Source of the DNA: JAGVPT01 sp049578505
Lineage (GTDB): Bacteria > Bacteroidota > Ignavibacteria > UBA10030 > UBA8401
NCBI GenBank assembly: GCA_049578505.1
Contig: JBAUMC010000036.1
Coordinates: 1 to 26,886, forward strand
Length of the DNA stretch: 26,886 bases
Direction of reading: 5' to 3'
Shown here piece after piece: positions 14,568 through 22,394 of this stretch. A model generated the notes under the pieces. That model was not told the origin of the DNA. It searched no databases and saw only the letters and a list, made by a program, of their open reading frames with translations. A program made the position numbers and the translations under genes. The first letter of the stretch is position 1. Each line of letters begins with the position of its first letter.

Positions 14568-17306
14568 CTACGCCTTGCGCACCACGAAATAAGGTTGGTT
14601 CGTTAAACTCTCGGTAAAGCCTGGGTGCAACCACGCTTTCCCGGTTTGCTCTTTCAGTTCGAAGTAATATTGAAGAGGATACTCGGAGTTGGTATACTCA
14701 GCTGGTATGATTGCCCGATAGCTTTTGCCCGTCAGTTGCATTTCCACCAGTTTAAATCGCTCAGCATGATTCACATGGCGATAGAACAACCGAACCGATC
14801 CGATGGTTTTTTCCACCGAGAGCTCGATGTCCAGGTTTTCACCCGTTTTAAATTGTTCCGGTTGGATATAGTGGCACATCGCAGAAGGACGCATGGGACG
14901 TCCCGTGGCTTCCTCTATAGCTGAACGCAGGTTGTCCCGTTGAGCAACGGTGCTCGTTAGGGTTTGCTCTAGCATTTTCGCCATAAGAGCAATGTCCTCA
15001 TCCATCGCAGGCAATCTATCGAGCCAGTGACCTCGCTGCAGGTCCATTTCTCCCACGGTAATGTCAGGTTTGTATACATCCCGTGCCTGATTGGCAAGCT
15101 CAGCCCAATGGCTTCTTGCTTTTTGATACATTTTTAATGACAGATCCAATGCAGTTGGATCGCCGCTTTGTTCGTAGATGGCGTACAGAACACCGGATCG
15201 AAATTTTGCTCCGAAGAAACGGCCCAGTCCAATCTGGATAGCAACGTCGGTAGCCATCCGTCGGAATTCAGGTTGCCGTTTGCCTTTGGTCAATGCTTCC
15301 GCCTGTGTCAGGTGTTTGGCTGCTGTATCTGCAAAGTCTTCTATCCATTGCGCATATTCGATGGGCGAGTACTTTCCGCTCCGTTCACCCTTCAATAATT
15401 CTGAAGCAAAATCGTTGATCCGCAGGAAGAGCTGCGGATCCATCGGGCTCACGTTGCCGAATACCTTGGGGGATGGGGTGTCAAAGTACGGATTTTTATT
15501 ATTTGGATCCGCAATAGAGAAATTGGTGTACATCTCAGGCCAGTAGAGGTTGTTAGCGGCCGAAACCCCGTGAACAGTCAACACAATCGGAAGTATGCGG
15601 GAGGCGTTTGCCAGAGCCAATTCAACAGCGTCGCTGCCGGCACCGAACTGTTTTTCCAGATGGCGGCGCCATACATCCGGCTCGGTATCAGGATTATACG
15701 CTAGTCTGCCGAAAACTCTGAGACTGTAGAGATATTTTTGCCAGTCCCACCGGGGTTTTAGGGATGAATCCAAGTAGGCGCACCGATCACCGGCAATACC
15801 TGATCCGCGACGGCCTTTAAACGACAGCGGCTCCATAAGTTCGACTCCCGCGCTGCCGCAAAAAGTGAACGCTCTTGAGTGTGCGGCGTTCAGGTCCGGA
15901 TATCCCCAGAGAAGAAGACGTTGCGTACCTGGCCAGACCCGGTGCATTACCCCATAGCGTCGGTTTTCCTTGAGAAGGTCGCCATAGCCGTAACGAATAA
16001 AACTACGCGAACCCGTGCTCAGACTCATTAGTCCTGTTGTAACCGTGTCGGGCTTTGGAATATCGAACTCTCGAATGTCGGCCTGATGATATGGCATGCC
16101 CAGATGTTCCGCCCAGTACTTCGGAGATACATTGACCGGTGATCCGGTGGCAATTGCTAAATCGATCATCGTTTGGTTCAAACCCTTTGCATGCAAATCG
16201 ATCTCAACCTTGCGGCCGCACGTAGCTACGCCGTCAAACACCGTCTTCCAAAAATCGTAACTCCCTTCGTTCACGCCGCTTTCACCATGAGTGCGCAAGG
16301 TCACTCCGGTGATCGCCGGACAAGCAATCAATAATTGTCGGATGGCGTCTCGGCAATACGGACCATGGGTTTCGGGTGTTAAACCCTCGATAGTATAATT
16401 CGGATGAGGGCTATTGAGCCATTCATACCCGTGCATCCAGATTCCCAGCTGAAATTGCATGCCTCGAGCTGCGGTTTGCTCGCTTACAAATTTCAACATT
16501 TCGAGATTCTCATCACGTTCTCCATCGCGCAATTGTGGTACCCGTACGTTGTATCCTGGAACAGATAGCAGGAATGGATAGGCAAAAAGAAAATATGCAT
16601 CAGTTACATTTTGGAGAAAATCGTAGCCAAGCCCAAAGCCCAAATTGAAACGGTTGAACCGTTGGGTTGTCAACATCGTAAGATATTCCTTCCACATCTC
16701 ACGGTCATTATACCACGGTTTGTCCTCGACATCGCTGACGAAGAGTCTGGTGAGGGAGCGAATGCTATTAGCAGGACGCTCAACAACAGGTTCTTGTAAA
16801 TTCAGCGAGTCCAAAGGTCGATCGGAATATCTGACACGGTCTGCGAGTTCAAGGAGAGCATACACCAGCCCTTGTGCGTCATATCCAGACGCAAGCAAGA
16901 CTTGCTTGTCTTCGGATTTAGCCGGTACTATACCAAGGGCTTCAGGTACAGCCGGGATTATTGTCCCCGCATCTTGAAGCAGTCGACTGGCCAGGGAAGA
17001 ACCCGAGCCGGCTACGACGATGATTAGGTCACCGCTTTTAGCCTGAGCAACAGAATCGCATTTATAGACATTTATTCCACCAGAGATGAGGGATTCCTCC
17101 AGCTCCTTTACAGCCCACCGCGCGGGTTGGGACTGTGCTGTAGGATCATGAGGGTCTATAACAATAGAAACTCCTTTTGCTTTGAAATTGACGTGACCCA
17201 ATGAGGAGACACCAATAGCAGAAATACCAACCATTCTCACAAAGTGTCGGCGGCTAATCCCTTTGAGCTCGGTTGAAGACTTCTGATCCGCAATGTATTT
17301 CTTCAT
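14568..17306 (-). CDS. Tat-exported glycoside-hydrolase-like protein (912 aa)
   Basis: The N-terminus has a twin-arginine signal, SRRHFVRMVGISAIGVSSLG (Arg19-Arg20), implying export of a folded protein. Residues ~45-175 resemble the small zincin-like domain found before GH20/GH67-type barrels (GVSIVIDPHDPTAQ, AVKELEESL, GYDAQGLVYALLELADRVRY). Residues ~180-480 look like a TIM barrel (RFNRFNLGFGLGYDF, GMQFQLGIWMHGYEW, ITGVTLRTHGESG with Glu342, VEIDLHAKG). A long helical part follows (to ~815). The last ~90 residues form a beta-sandwich (IGSVRLFYRHVNH, YYFELKE). The fold suggests a secreted polysaccharide-active enzyme, perhaps alpha-glucuronidase-like, but the catalytic pair is not certain. 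AGGAA is six bases before the ATG. It is convergent with the helicase. Confidence 0.75.
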   Translation of the reverse strand: MKKYIADQKSSTELKGISRRHFVRMVGISAIGVSSLGHVNFKAKGVSIVIDPHDPTAQSQPARWAVKELEESLISGGINVYKCDSVAQAKSGDLIIVVAGSGSSLASRLLQDAGTIIPAVPEALGIVPAKSEDKQVLLASGYDAQGLVYALLELADRVRYSDRPLDSLNLQEPVVERPANSIRSLTRLFVSDVEDKPWYNDREMWKEYLTMLTTQRFNRFNLGFGLGYDFLQNVTDAYFLFAYPFLLSVPGYNVRVPQLRDGERDENLEMLKFVSEQTAARGMQFQLGIWMHGYEWLNSPHPNYTIEGLTPETHGPYCRDAIRQLLIACPAITGVTLRTHGESGVNEGSYDFWKTVFDGVATCGRKVEIDLHAKGLNQTMIDLAIATGSPVNVSPKYWAEHLGMPYHQADIREFDIPKPDTVTTGLMSLSTGSRSFIRYGYGDLLKENRRYGVMHRVWPGTQRLLLWGYPDLNAAHSRAFTFCGSAGVELMEPLSFKGRRGSGIAGDRCAYLDSSLKPRWDWQKYLYSLRVFGRLAYNPDTEPDVWRRHLEKQFGAGSDAVELALANASRILPIVLTVHGVSAANNLYWPEMYTNFSIADPNNKNPYFDTPSPKVFGNVSPMDPQLFLRINDFASELLKGERSGKYSPIEYAQWIEDFADTAAKHLTQAEALTKGKRQPEFRRMATDVAIQIGLGRFFGAKFRSGVLYAIYEQSGDPTALDLSLKMYQKARSHWAELANQARDVYKPDITVGEMDLQRGHWLDRLPAMDEDIALMAKMLEQTLTSTVAQRDNLRSAIEEATGRPMRPSAMCHYIQPEQFKTGENLDIELSVEKTIGSVRLFYRHVNHAERFKLVEMQLTGKSYRAIIPAEYTNSEYPLQYYFELKEQTGKAWLHPGFTESLTNQPYFVVRKA

Positions 17307-17823
17307 AGCAATTCCTAGTACATACGGCGTGTTGAGGTGAGGGGATACTTAAAGATGATAAAAGCAACACGCAGTAACCTCAGTGATGATTTTGGTTTTG
17401 TTTTGTAATAGTTTCAGCAACAAGTTATTGAGTACGGATTTATTCCGAACCGTTGCCGTTCTGTTCTCTGCAACTTAAAGACAAGAAGCCGGACGTTGAA
17501 TCTGGGATAATAGTGATCGTAAATAGCTCCTGCAAGCTTTTTCAACGAGACTTCCCGCCTGAAATGTAATAAAAAGAAATTTGGATTTCTTTGTAGACTT
17601 GGTTTCGCTTCGGTAAAGAAGAAGAAGAGCTTTTGAGCGTTGATAAGACTCGCCAACTGACACCTCCGTACAAGAAAATGTGGTAGCAGAAATTCTAGCA
17701 ACTGCAATGATTTGAGGTCGAAAGTGGCAAATTTGAGTGGACAGGGCGAGAAACTCGAAGATCCCGTGAGGTCGAAGAGCGAAACGGGAGAAGTGGCAAC
17801 ACACGTGTTGAGGAATCCGAGAG
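17307..17823. other. Intergenic region between GH-like gene and tRNA-Phe
   Basis: This 517-base region lies upstream of the GH-like gene and downstream of tRNA-Phe (both minus strand). I see no gene. Its right part (17713-17820) contains the partial tRNA duplication listed separately and a TCCCGT/ACGGGA inverted repeat (17762-17767, 17784-17789). Confidence 0.5.
17735..17760 (-). pseudogene. Degenerate copy of the 3' end of tRNA-Phe
   Basis: Thirteen bases, GAGTGGACAGGGC, at 17735-17747 are identical to 17821-17833, the tRNA-Phe 3' acceptor strand plus its 3' flank. The similarity continues into the T-loop sequence (TTCGA...TTCT on the minus strand) with a 2-base insertion. Beyond the shared acceptor sequence, TTGCCACTT and TCGACCTC also recur in the same order downstream of both copies. 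The copy lacks the D and anticodon arms and cannot be a functional tRNA. Confidence 0.55.
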
Positions 17824-17896
17824 TGGACAGGGCCAGAATCGAACTGGCGACACACGGCTTTTCAGGCCGTTGCTCTACCGACTGAGCTACCTGTCC
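17824..17896 (-). tRNA. tRNA-Phe (anticodon GAA)
   Basis: On the minus strand a complete cloverleaf can be drawn: acceptor GGACAGG/CCTGTCC, D arm GCTC...GAGC, anticodon stem ACGGC/GCCGT with loop CTGAAAA (anticodon GAA, Phe), variable loop GTGTC, T arm GCCAG-TTCGATT-CTGGC, and discriminator A. The length is 73 nt. The CCA end is not encoded (CTC follows), so it must be added by the CCA-adding enzyme. Structured repeats lie immediately 5' of it, and a degenerate copy of its 3' end lies 64 bases beyond its 3' end. Confidence 0.96.
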
Positions 17897-17955
17897 GAAC
17901 ATTTCTGAAGTTAGCAAACGAGCGCAGCGAGTGAAGCTAACTTCATGAAATGTTC
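17897..17955. repeat. Long inverted repeat abutting the 5' end of tRNA-Phe
   Basis: The arm at 17897-17915 (GAACATTTCTGAAGTTAGC) is inverted at 17936-17955 (GCTAACTTCATGAAATGTTC) with one extra base. The ~20-base loop contains CGAGCGCAGCGAG. The left arm begins at the first base outside the mature tRNA. The right arm overlaps the start of the tandem hairpin array. Confidence 0.7.
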
Positions 17956-18126
17956 AGGATCCGACGTTTTTTTGTCGAATCCGAAAAACGGGCGATCAAA
18001 ATCTCTAGCACTTCATGAAATGTTCAGGATCCGACGTTTTTTGTCGGATCCGAAAAACGGGTGATCAAAATCTCTAGCACTTCATGAAATGTTCAGGATC
18101 TGATGCTTTCTGTCAGATCCGAAAAA
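17941..18126. repeat. Tandem array of three ~70-bp units, each with a hairpin
   Basis: The units start at 17941, 18011 and 18080, with lengths of 70, 69 and at least 47 bases. Each begins CTTCATGAAATGTTCAGGAT and contains an inverted repeat. Unit 2 has a perfect stem, GGATCCGAC/GTCGGATCC. Unit 1 has the same stem with one mismatch (GTCGAATCC). Unit 3 has GGATCTGA/TCAGATCC, where both sides of two base pairs changed together. The units share the tails GAAAAACGG and GATCAAAATCTCTAGCA (third unit truncated). There is no T-tract and there are no unique spacers, so this is not a CRISPR array. Confidence 0.8.
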
Positions 18127-18182
18127 AGAACGCAAATAATATATTAAAAATTCTCGTCGTATCAAAAGACTTTTTGAGGAAT

Positions 18183-18263
18183 AAAAAGAATACAGAATAC
18201 AGAATTCAGAATGATGTAATTAAGGTGATCCCGAAAACATTCTGTATTCTATATTCTGTATCC
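18183..18263 (-). terminator. Strong intrinsic terminator of the pyrophosphatase gene
   Basis: Two 26-base arms (18188-18213 and 18238-18263) pair at 25 of 26 positions (including two G-U pairs) around a 24-base loop. On the minus strand the stem is followed at once by five U (18183-18187). The distance from the pyrophosphatase stop is about 20 bases. The arms are made of degenerate CAGAATA-type repeats, which also appear after pdxH at 25229-25275. Confidence 0.7.
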
Positions 18264-18283
18264 TGTCTTCTTACTCCTGTCTT

Positions 18284-20452
18284 TCAGATAAACAGCGGCG
18301 CTAACACGAGCGTCAACGTCGAGAGCAATTTGATCAAGACGTGGAGCGACGGACCCGCGGTGTCTTTGAACGGATCGCCGACCGTGTCTCCAACAACCGA
18401 TGCTTTGTGCGGCTCGGATTTCTTTCCGCCATAGGCGCCTGTTTCAATATATTTTTTCGCGTTGTCCCATGCGCCGCCGCCGTTGTTCAGGAAGAGAGCC
18501 ATCAAAATTCCGGTAATGGTACCGACCATGAGGAACCCTCCGATAACTTCAGCTCCGCTCGCCGCGCCGACTGACTGGCCGCCTGCATAGTAAAGCCATT
18601 TGAAGACAAGCCCAACACCGACCGTCATGCCGACGATGAGCAAGCCGGGCATTACCATCTTCCGAAGAGCTGCCTTCGTTGCAATGTCGACGCACTGACC
18701 GTAATCGGGTTTCGAAGTTCCCTTCATAATTCCCGGATCGTTTTTGAATTGTTCACGAACGTTGTTGATGATAGCATATGCTGCCTTGCCGACTGCCTTG
18801 ATCGCAAGCGAGGAGAAAAGAAACACAAGCACAGCTCCGAGCATCGCTCCGACAAACACTTCAGGTTTGTCAAGATTGATCACTCCCTGAAAAGAAGGCA
18901 TATAATTTCGGACTTCGTCGATATACGCGCCGAAAAGGAGAAAGGCTGCAAGAGCCGCTGATCCGACGGCGTATCCTTTCGTCAGCGCTTTGGTCGTATT
19001 ACCGACGGAATCAAGGCGGTCGGTTTTATCTCGGACTTCTTTAGGCTGTTGGCTCATTTCGACAATCCCACCGGCATTGTCAGTAATCGGTCCGAACGTA
19101 TCCATCGCGAGAATGTACGCTGCTGTTCCCAGCATACCCATCGTGGCAACCGCAGTTCCAAAGAGTCCCGCATGCTGCAAGCCGGAATACTCGCCAAGGA
19201 GGTATGCGCTGATAATTGCTATCGCGATAACAAAAATTGGATAGCCGGTCGATTCCATGCCTACTGCTATTCCTGCGATGATGTTTGTGGCCGGGCCGGT
19301 TTGGGACGCCTCTGCAATCGAAAGTACCGGACGGTAGCGGGAGTCAGTGTAATATTGGGTGATAAAAACAAATGCGACCGATGTCAGTACGCCGACGACT
19401 CCGCACAAGAAGAAATTGAAATAGTACTCTGGTCCGAGAAGCCATCGGGACGCGATGTAGAATCCCACCATCGCAAGTCCGGCAGCAAGGTAATATCCGC
19501 GGTTGAGCGCGTTCATTGGGTCTTCTTTTTCATTAGTCTTTACTGTCAAAATACCGATTGCGCAGGCGATGATTCCAAACGCGCGGGCGACAAGGGGAAA
19601 GAGGAGCACTCCGAGCAACGATAATCCCTGGGACTGGAATACAGCGGTATTTGAATTGTATAAACCCGCCGCCAGAATCATCGCTCCGATGTTCTCCGCT
19701 GCAGTCGACTCAAAAAGATCGGCTCCACGACCTGCACAATCGCCGACATTGTCTCCGACAAGATCCGCAATAACTGCAGGATTGCGCGGATCGTCCTCGG
19801 GAATTCCTGCTTCGACTTTGCCGACAAGGTCCGCACCGACATCGGCTGCTTTCGTATAGATTCCGCCTCCGAGTTGGGCGAATAAGGCGACAAAACTTGC
19901 GCCGAACCCGTAGCCGACTATCATCAACGGAATATGCGAAACATCACTGGTGATGTCGAGATATTTAACAACGCTGAAGAGACCTGCGACGCCGAGTAAA
20001 CTCATGCAAACGACAAAGAAACCGGAGACAGCACCGCCCCGCAGGGCAGGTTGCAGAGCGCTGTTCATGTTCTTTGTCGCTCCAGCCGCAGTCCGTATGT
20101 TCGAGCGTATCGCAACCCACATTCCCATATAGCCGGCCGCAACCGAACAAGCCGCGCCCAGCACAAAAGAAAGAGTAGTCCATAGTGCCAGATTAGCAGT
20201 GGTTGCCGGGTCGTTTACGTTATGGGCCCGAACGAACGCGTAGAGTATATAGATGAGTGCAGCCAGAGCAACTGCGAGATACGCGATGGTTCTATTCTGG
20301 CGACGGAGAAAAGCTTCGGCGCCGGTTTTAATAGCATTCGAGATCTCTTGCATCTTTTCGGTTCCCGTGTCGCGGTTCAACACGTTGCGAACGAGGTACA
20401 ATGCAAAGAGAAGTCCGAGAATGCTTATTCCAAATATTAAGGTGAGTTCCAT
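18284..20452 (-). CDS. hppA: Membrane-bound proton-pumping inorganic pyrophosphatase
   Basis: This 722-residue polytopic protein (about 16 membrane helices) hydrolyses PPi and pumps cations across the inner membrane. Signature sequences include GGGIYTKAADVGADLVGKVE, IPEDDPRNPAVIADLVGDNVGDCAGRGADLFES (written here in part as the DNVGD and DDPRN substrate loops), TDNAGGIVEMS, and near the C-terminus GGAWDNAKKYIE followed by VVGDTVGDPFKDTAGP. In the subtype motif GNTTKALTKGYAVG, Lys occupies the position that is Ala in K+-dependent enzymes, so a K+-independent H+ pump is predicted. Length is normal for the family. A permease gene lies 61 bases upstream on the same strand, and a strong terminator follows. 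Confidence 0.97.
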   Translation of the reverse strand: MELTLIFGISILGLLFALYLVRNVLNRDTGTEKMQEISNAIKTGAEAFLRRQNRTIAYLAVALAALIYILYAFVRAHNVNDPATTANLALWTTLSFVLGAACSVAAGYMGMWVAIRSNIRTAAGATKNMNSALQPALRGGAVSGFFVVCMSLLGVAGLFSVVKYLDITSDVSHIPLMIVGYGFGASFVALFAQLGGGIYTKAADVGADLVGKVEAGIPEDDPRNPAVIADLVGDNVGDCAGRGADLFESTAAENIGAMILAAGLYNSNTAVFQSQGLSLLGVLLFPLVARAFGIIACAIGILTVKTNEKEDPMNALNRGYYLAAGLAMVGFYIASRWLLGPEYYFNFFLCGVVGVLTSVAFVFITQYYTDSRYRPVLSIAEASQTGPATNIIAGIAVGMESTGYPIFVIAIAIISAYLLGEYSGLQHAGLFGTAVATMGMLGTAAYILAMDTFGPITDNAGGIVEMSQQPKEVRDKTDRLDSVGNTTKALTKGYAVGSAALAAFLLFGAYIDEVRNYMPSFQGVINLDKPEVFVGAMLGAVLVFLFSSLAIKAVGKAAYAIINNVREQFKNDPGIMKGTSKPDYGQCVDIATKAALRKMVMPGLLIVGMTVGVGLVFKWLYYAGGQSVGAASGAEVIGGFLMVGTITGILMALFLNNGGGAWDNAKKYIETGAYGGKKSEPHKASVVGDTVGDPFKDTAGPSLHVLIKLLSTLTLVLAPLFI

Positions 20453-20513
20453 ACTTCTGAAATTGTCCTTTCTTTATTTGCGAAGCTGGTGTGTCCTTGT
20501 TAATAGTGAGTCT

Positions 20514-22028
20514 TTAAGTTGATGAAACAGAATTCGCCGACATTATATGCCACAAATAGTATACCGGGATTCCCAACAGCACGATGAAGAGTCCGGGCCA
20601 GGTGAAGTTCGGCCTGACAAAAAGCAAATCGACGCAAATCAGGCTCGCAACGACCAAATAGATCGACGGGATGGCAGGATAGCCAAACGCTTTATACGGA
20701 CGTTCAGCAGTAGGCATCTTTTTTCTGAGAATGAATATTCCTGTAATCGTGAGAACATAAAAAATTAGTACCGCGAAAACAACGTAATCGAGCAAGTCGC
20801 TGTAGGTTCCTGAGAGACATAAGATGCTTGCCCAAACTCCTTGAGTGATGAGTCCTTTAGAAGGCACACTATGCGCGTTCAATTCAGCGACGTTCCTAAA
20901 AAAAAGTTTATCCTTCGCCATTGCATAATAGACGCGCGCTCCGGCTAAAATAAGACCGTTGTTACATCCGAAGGTTGAGACCATGATCAGTCCGGCCATA
21001 ACAAGAGCTCCGCTGTTTCCGAAAATTACCTCAGCTGCGGCAGTGCCAACTCTGTCCGAGGTGGCAAATTGGATACCACGTTCGGCTACCGTTGCACCTT
21101 CGGGTAAACCGTGAAGTGGCAGCACCGAAAGGTAAACCACATTTGCCAAAATATAGAGGATGCAGACGATTCCCGTACCGAGGGCAAGGCTGAGCGGAAC
21201 ATTTCGTTTGGGATTGATCACCTCGCCAGCGGTAAATGTAATATTATTCCACGCATCGGCGGAAAAAAGTGAACCGACCATCGCCGCACCAAGCGTACTA
21301 TACAGCGCCCATCCGAGGAGCGGACGAATTGAGAGCTGACCGTTTTGCACTTGAGAGATTGCGCCATTCCAAAAATTTGAGAAGTTGGCGCTGACCGCGC
21401 CGGCGTTTCTTCCGATGATAAACCCAAGAACGATCAACCCGAGAAGAGCAATTGTTTTTGTAAAAGTGAAAATGTTTTGGACAATTTTGCCTCCTTGAAT
21501 CCCCTTGGTGTTTACCCATGTAAGAAGGCAAATGGAAACGATCGCCAATAAATTTTGCGTGTGCAATCCGACATTGTATGGCCCCATCGACCCGAATGGC
21601 ATCGTGTAAGGACCGAATGTTCCAATTTTCAGAATCCAGTTTGCAGGAGAAAACCAGGGAAAGAAGACCCCCGTAAATTTTGAAAACGCAATTGCGACGG
21701 CTGCAATAGTACCGCTTTGAATGACAAGGAACAGCGTCCATCCGTACAAGAAACCCACGAGGGATCCGTACGATTCGCGTAAATAAACATACTGTCCGCC
21801 GGCGTGCGGCATCATCGCTGCGAGTTCGCCGTAGCTTAATGCGGCGATAAGCGTTATGATTCCAGTGAGCACCCAAGCAGAAAGAAGCCAGCCCGGCGAA
21901 CCGACGGTGCGCGCAATATCGGCTGAGACAATAAAAATTCCCGAGCCGATCATCGATCCAACGACAATCGTCGTCGAATCGAGAAGATTCAGCGCGCGCT
22001 TGAATTCATGGTGTTCGGCCGTTGGCAT
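20514..22028 (-). CDS. APC-family amino-acid permease
   Basis: This 504-residue protein has about 12-13 hydrophobic helices. The first helix contains the APC substrate-binding motif, GSMIGSGIFI (residues ~24-33). Other family features are the ELAAMMPHAGGQYVYLRESYG segment after helix 2, FSADAWNNITFTAGEVINPKRNVPLSL around helix 6, and LAGARVYYAMAKDKLFF. It resembles LAT/YfnA-type amino-acid exchangers or symporters of the cytoplasmic membrane. The amino acid carried cannot be told from sequence alone. The gene precedes hppA by 61 bases on the same strand, and co-transcription is possible without an obvious functional link. The ATG at 22028 has no strong ribosome-binding site, and the next in-frame ATGs lie within the first helix, supporting this start. 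Confidence 0.9.
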   Translation of the reverse strand: MPTAEHHEFKRALNLLDSTTIVVGSMIGSGIFIVSADIARTVGSPGWLLSAWVLTGIITLIAALSYGELAAMMPHAGGQYVYLRESYGSLVGFLYGWTLFLVIQSGTIAAVAIAFSKFTGVFFPWFSPANWILKIGTFGPYTMPFGSMGPYNVGLHTQNLLAIVSICLLTWVNTKGIQGGKIVQNIFTFTKTIALLGLIVLGFIIGRNAGAVSANFSNFWNGAISQVQNGQLSIRPLLGWALYSTLGAAMVGSLFSADAWNNITFTAGEVINPKRNVPLSLALGTGIVCILYILANVVYLSVLPLHGLPEGATVAERGIQFATSDRVGTAAAEVIFGNSGALVMAGLIMVSTFGCNNGLILAGARVYYAMAKDKLFFRNVAELNAHSVPSKGLITQGVWASILCLSGTYSDLLDYVVFAVLIFYVLTITGIFILRKKMPTAERPYKAFGYPAIPSIYLVVASLICVDLLFVRPNFTWPGLFIVLLGIPVYYLWHIMSANSVSST

Positions 22029-22394
22029 CGTTCTGTCGGCCTATAGTATCGCTGAATTCAAGAAAAAACTTTCCACCATTCGTACTCTGTTCTTTATCAC
22101 AGCTTCGGTTGTATATAGCGAAAAACGCACTTTTGCGGAAAGTCCGAATAGCGAGAACATAATCTCTCTGGGCGTTCTCTTTGACGGCTAAAAGGCAGAG
22201 CACTGAAGCAGATTAAGAGAATCCCCGTCCCATGACCAAAGCCCGCAGAATAAGTGAAACCTAATAGCTTTTTCATGGTTGGAATTTCAGTGAACAAACA
22301 TAATGTATTTTTCCCTTTTTTGCAATCAGATTTTTGGGAAATGAAAGGCTTGCAAACAGATGAGTACTCATGTATATTTGCGTGAAGGAGGATT
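22029..22394. other. Divergent intergenic region, no gene seen
   Basis: These 366 bases separate the divergent permease and AmrS-like genes. Short reading frames exist, including a minus-strand one starting MKKLLGFTYSAGFGHG near 22278, but none has a ribosome-binding site or recognisable homology. The right end carries AAGGAGG (22385-22391) for the AmrS-like gene. Confidence 0.45.

Noticed and set aside
4254..17306. A polysaccharide utilisation locus linking the pectinesterase and the GH-like gene
   Set aside because: The two genes are 8.5 kb apart with unrelated genes between them, and there is no SusC/SusD pair or sugar-responsive regulator.
17414..17917. 167-residue minus-strand reading frame across tRNA-Phe
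   Set aside because: Its N-terminal part is a translation of the tRNA gene (the VAQSVEQRPEKPCVASSILA pattern is a known artefact of tRNA-Phe regions).
17941..18126. CRISPR array
   Set aside because: There are only three units, near identical along their whole length with no unique spacers, and there are no cas genes.
19049..19624. 191-residue reading frame antisense to hppA
   Set aside because: It lies wholly inside a highly conserved gene, and its composition (many C, R, S) is that of a shadow frame.
21298..21876. 192-residue reading frame inside the permease gene
   Set aside because: It shares the strand of a well-supported membrane protein in another frame, and no domain is recognisable.
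22097..22278. Possible small minus-strand gene starting MKKLLGFTYSAGFGHG
   Set aside because: The signal-like start is suggestive, but there is no ribosome-binding site, no homology and an arginine-rich, low-complexity tail.
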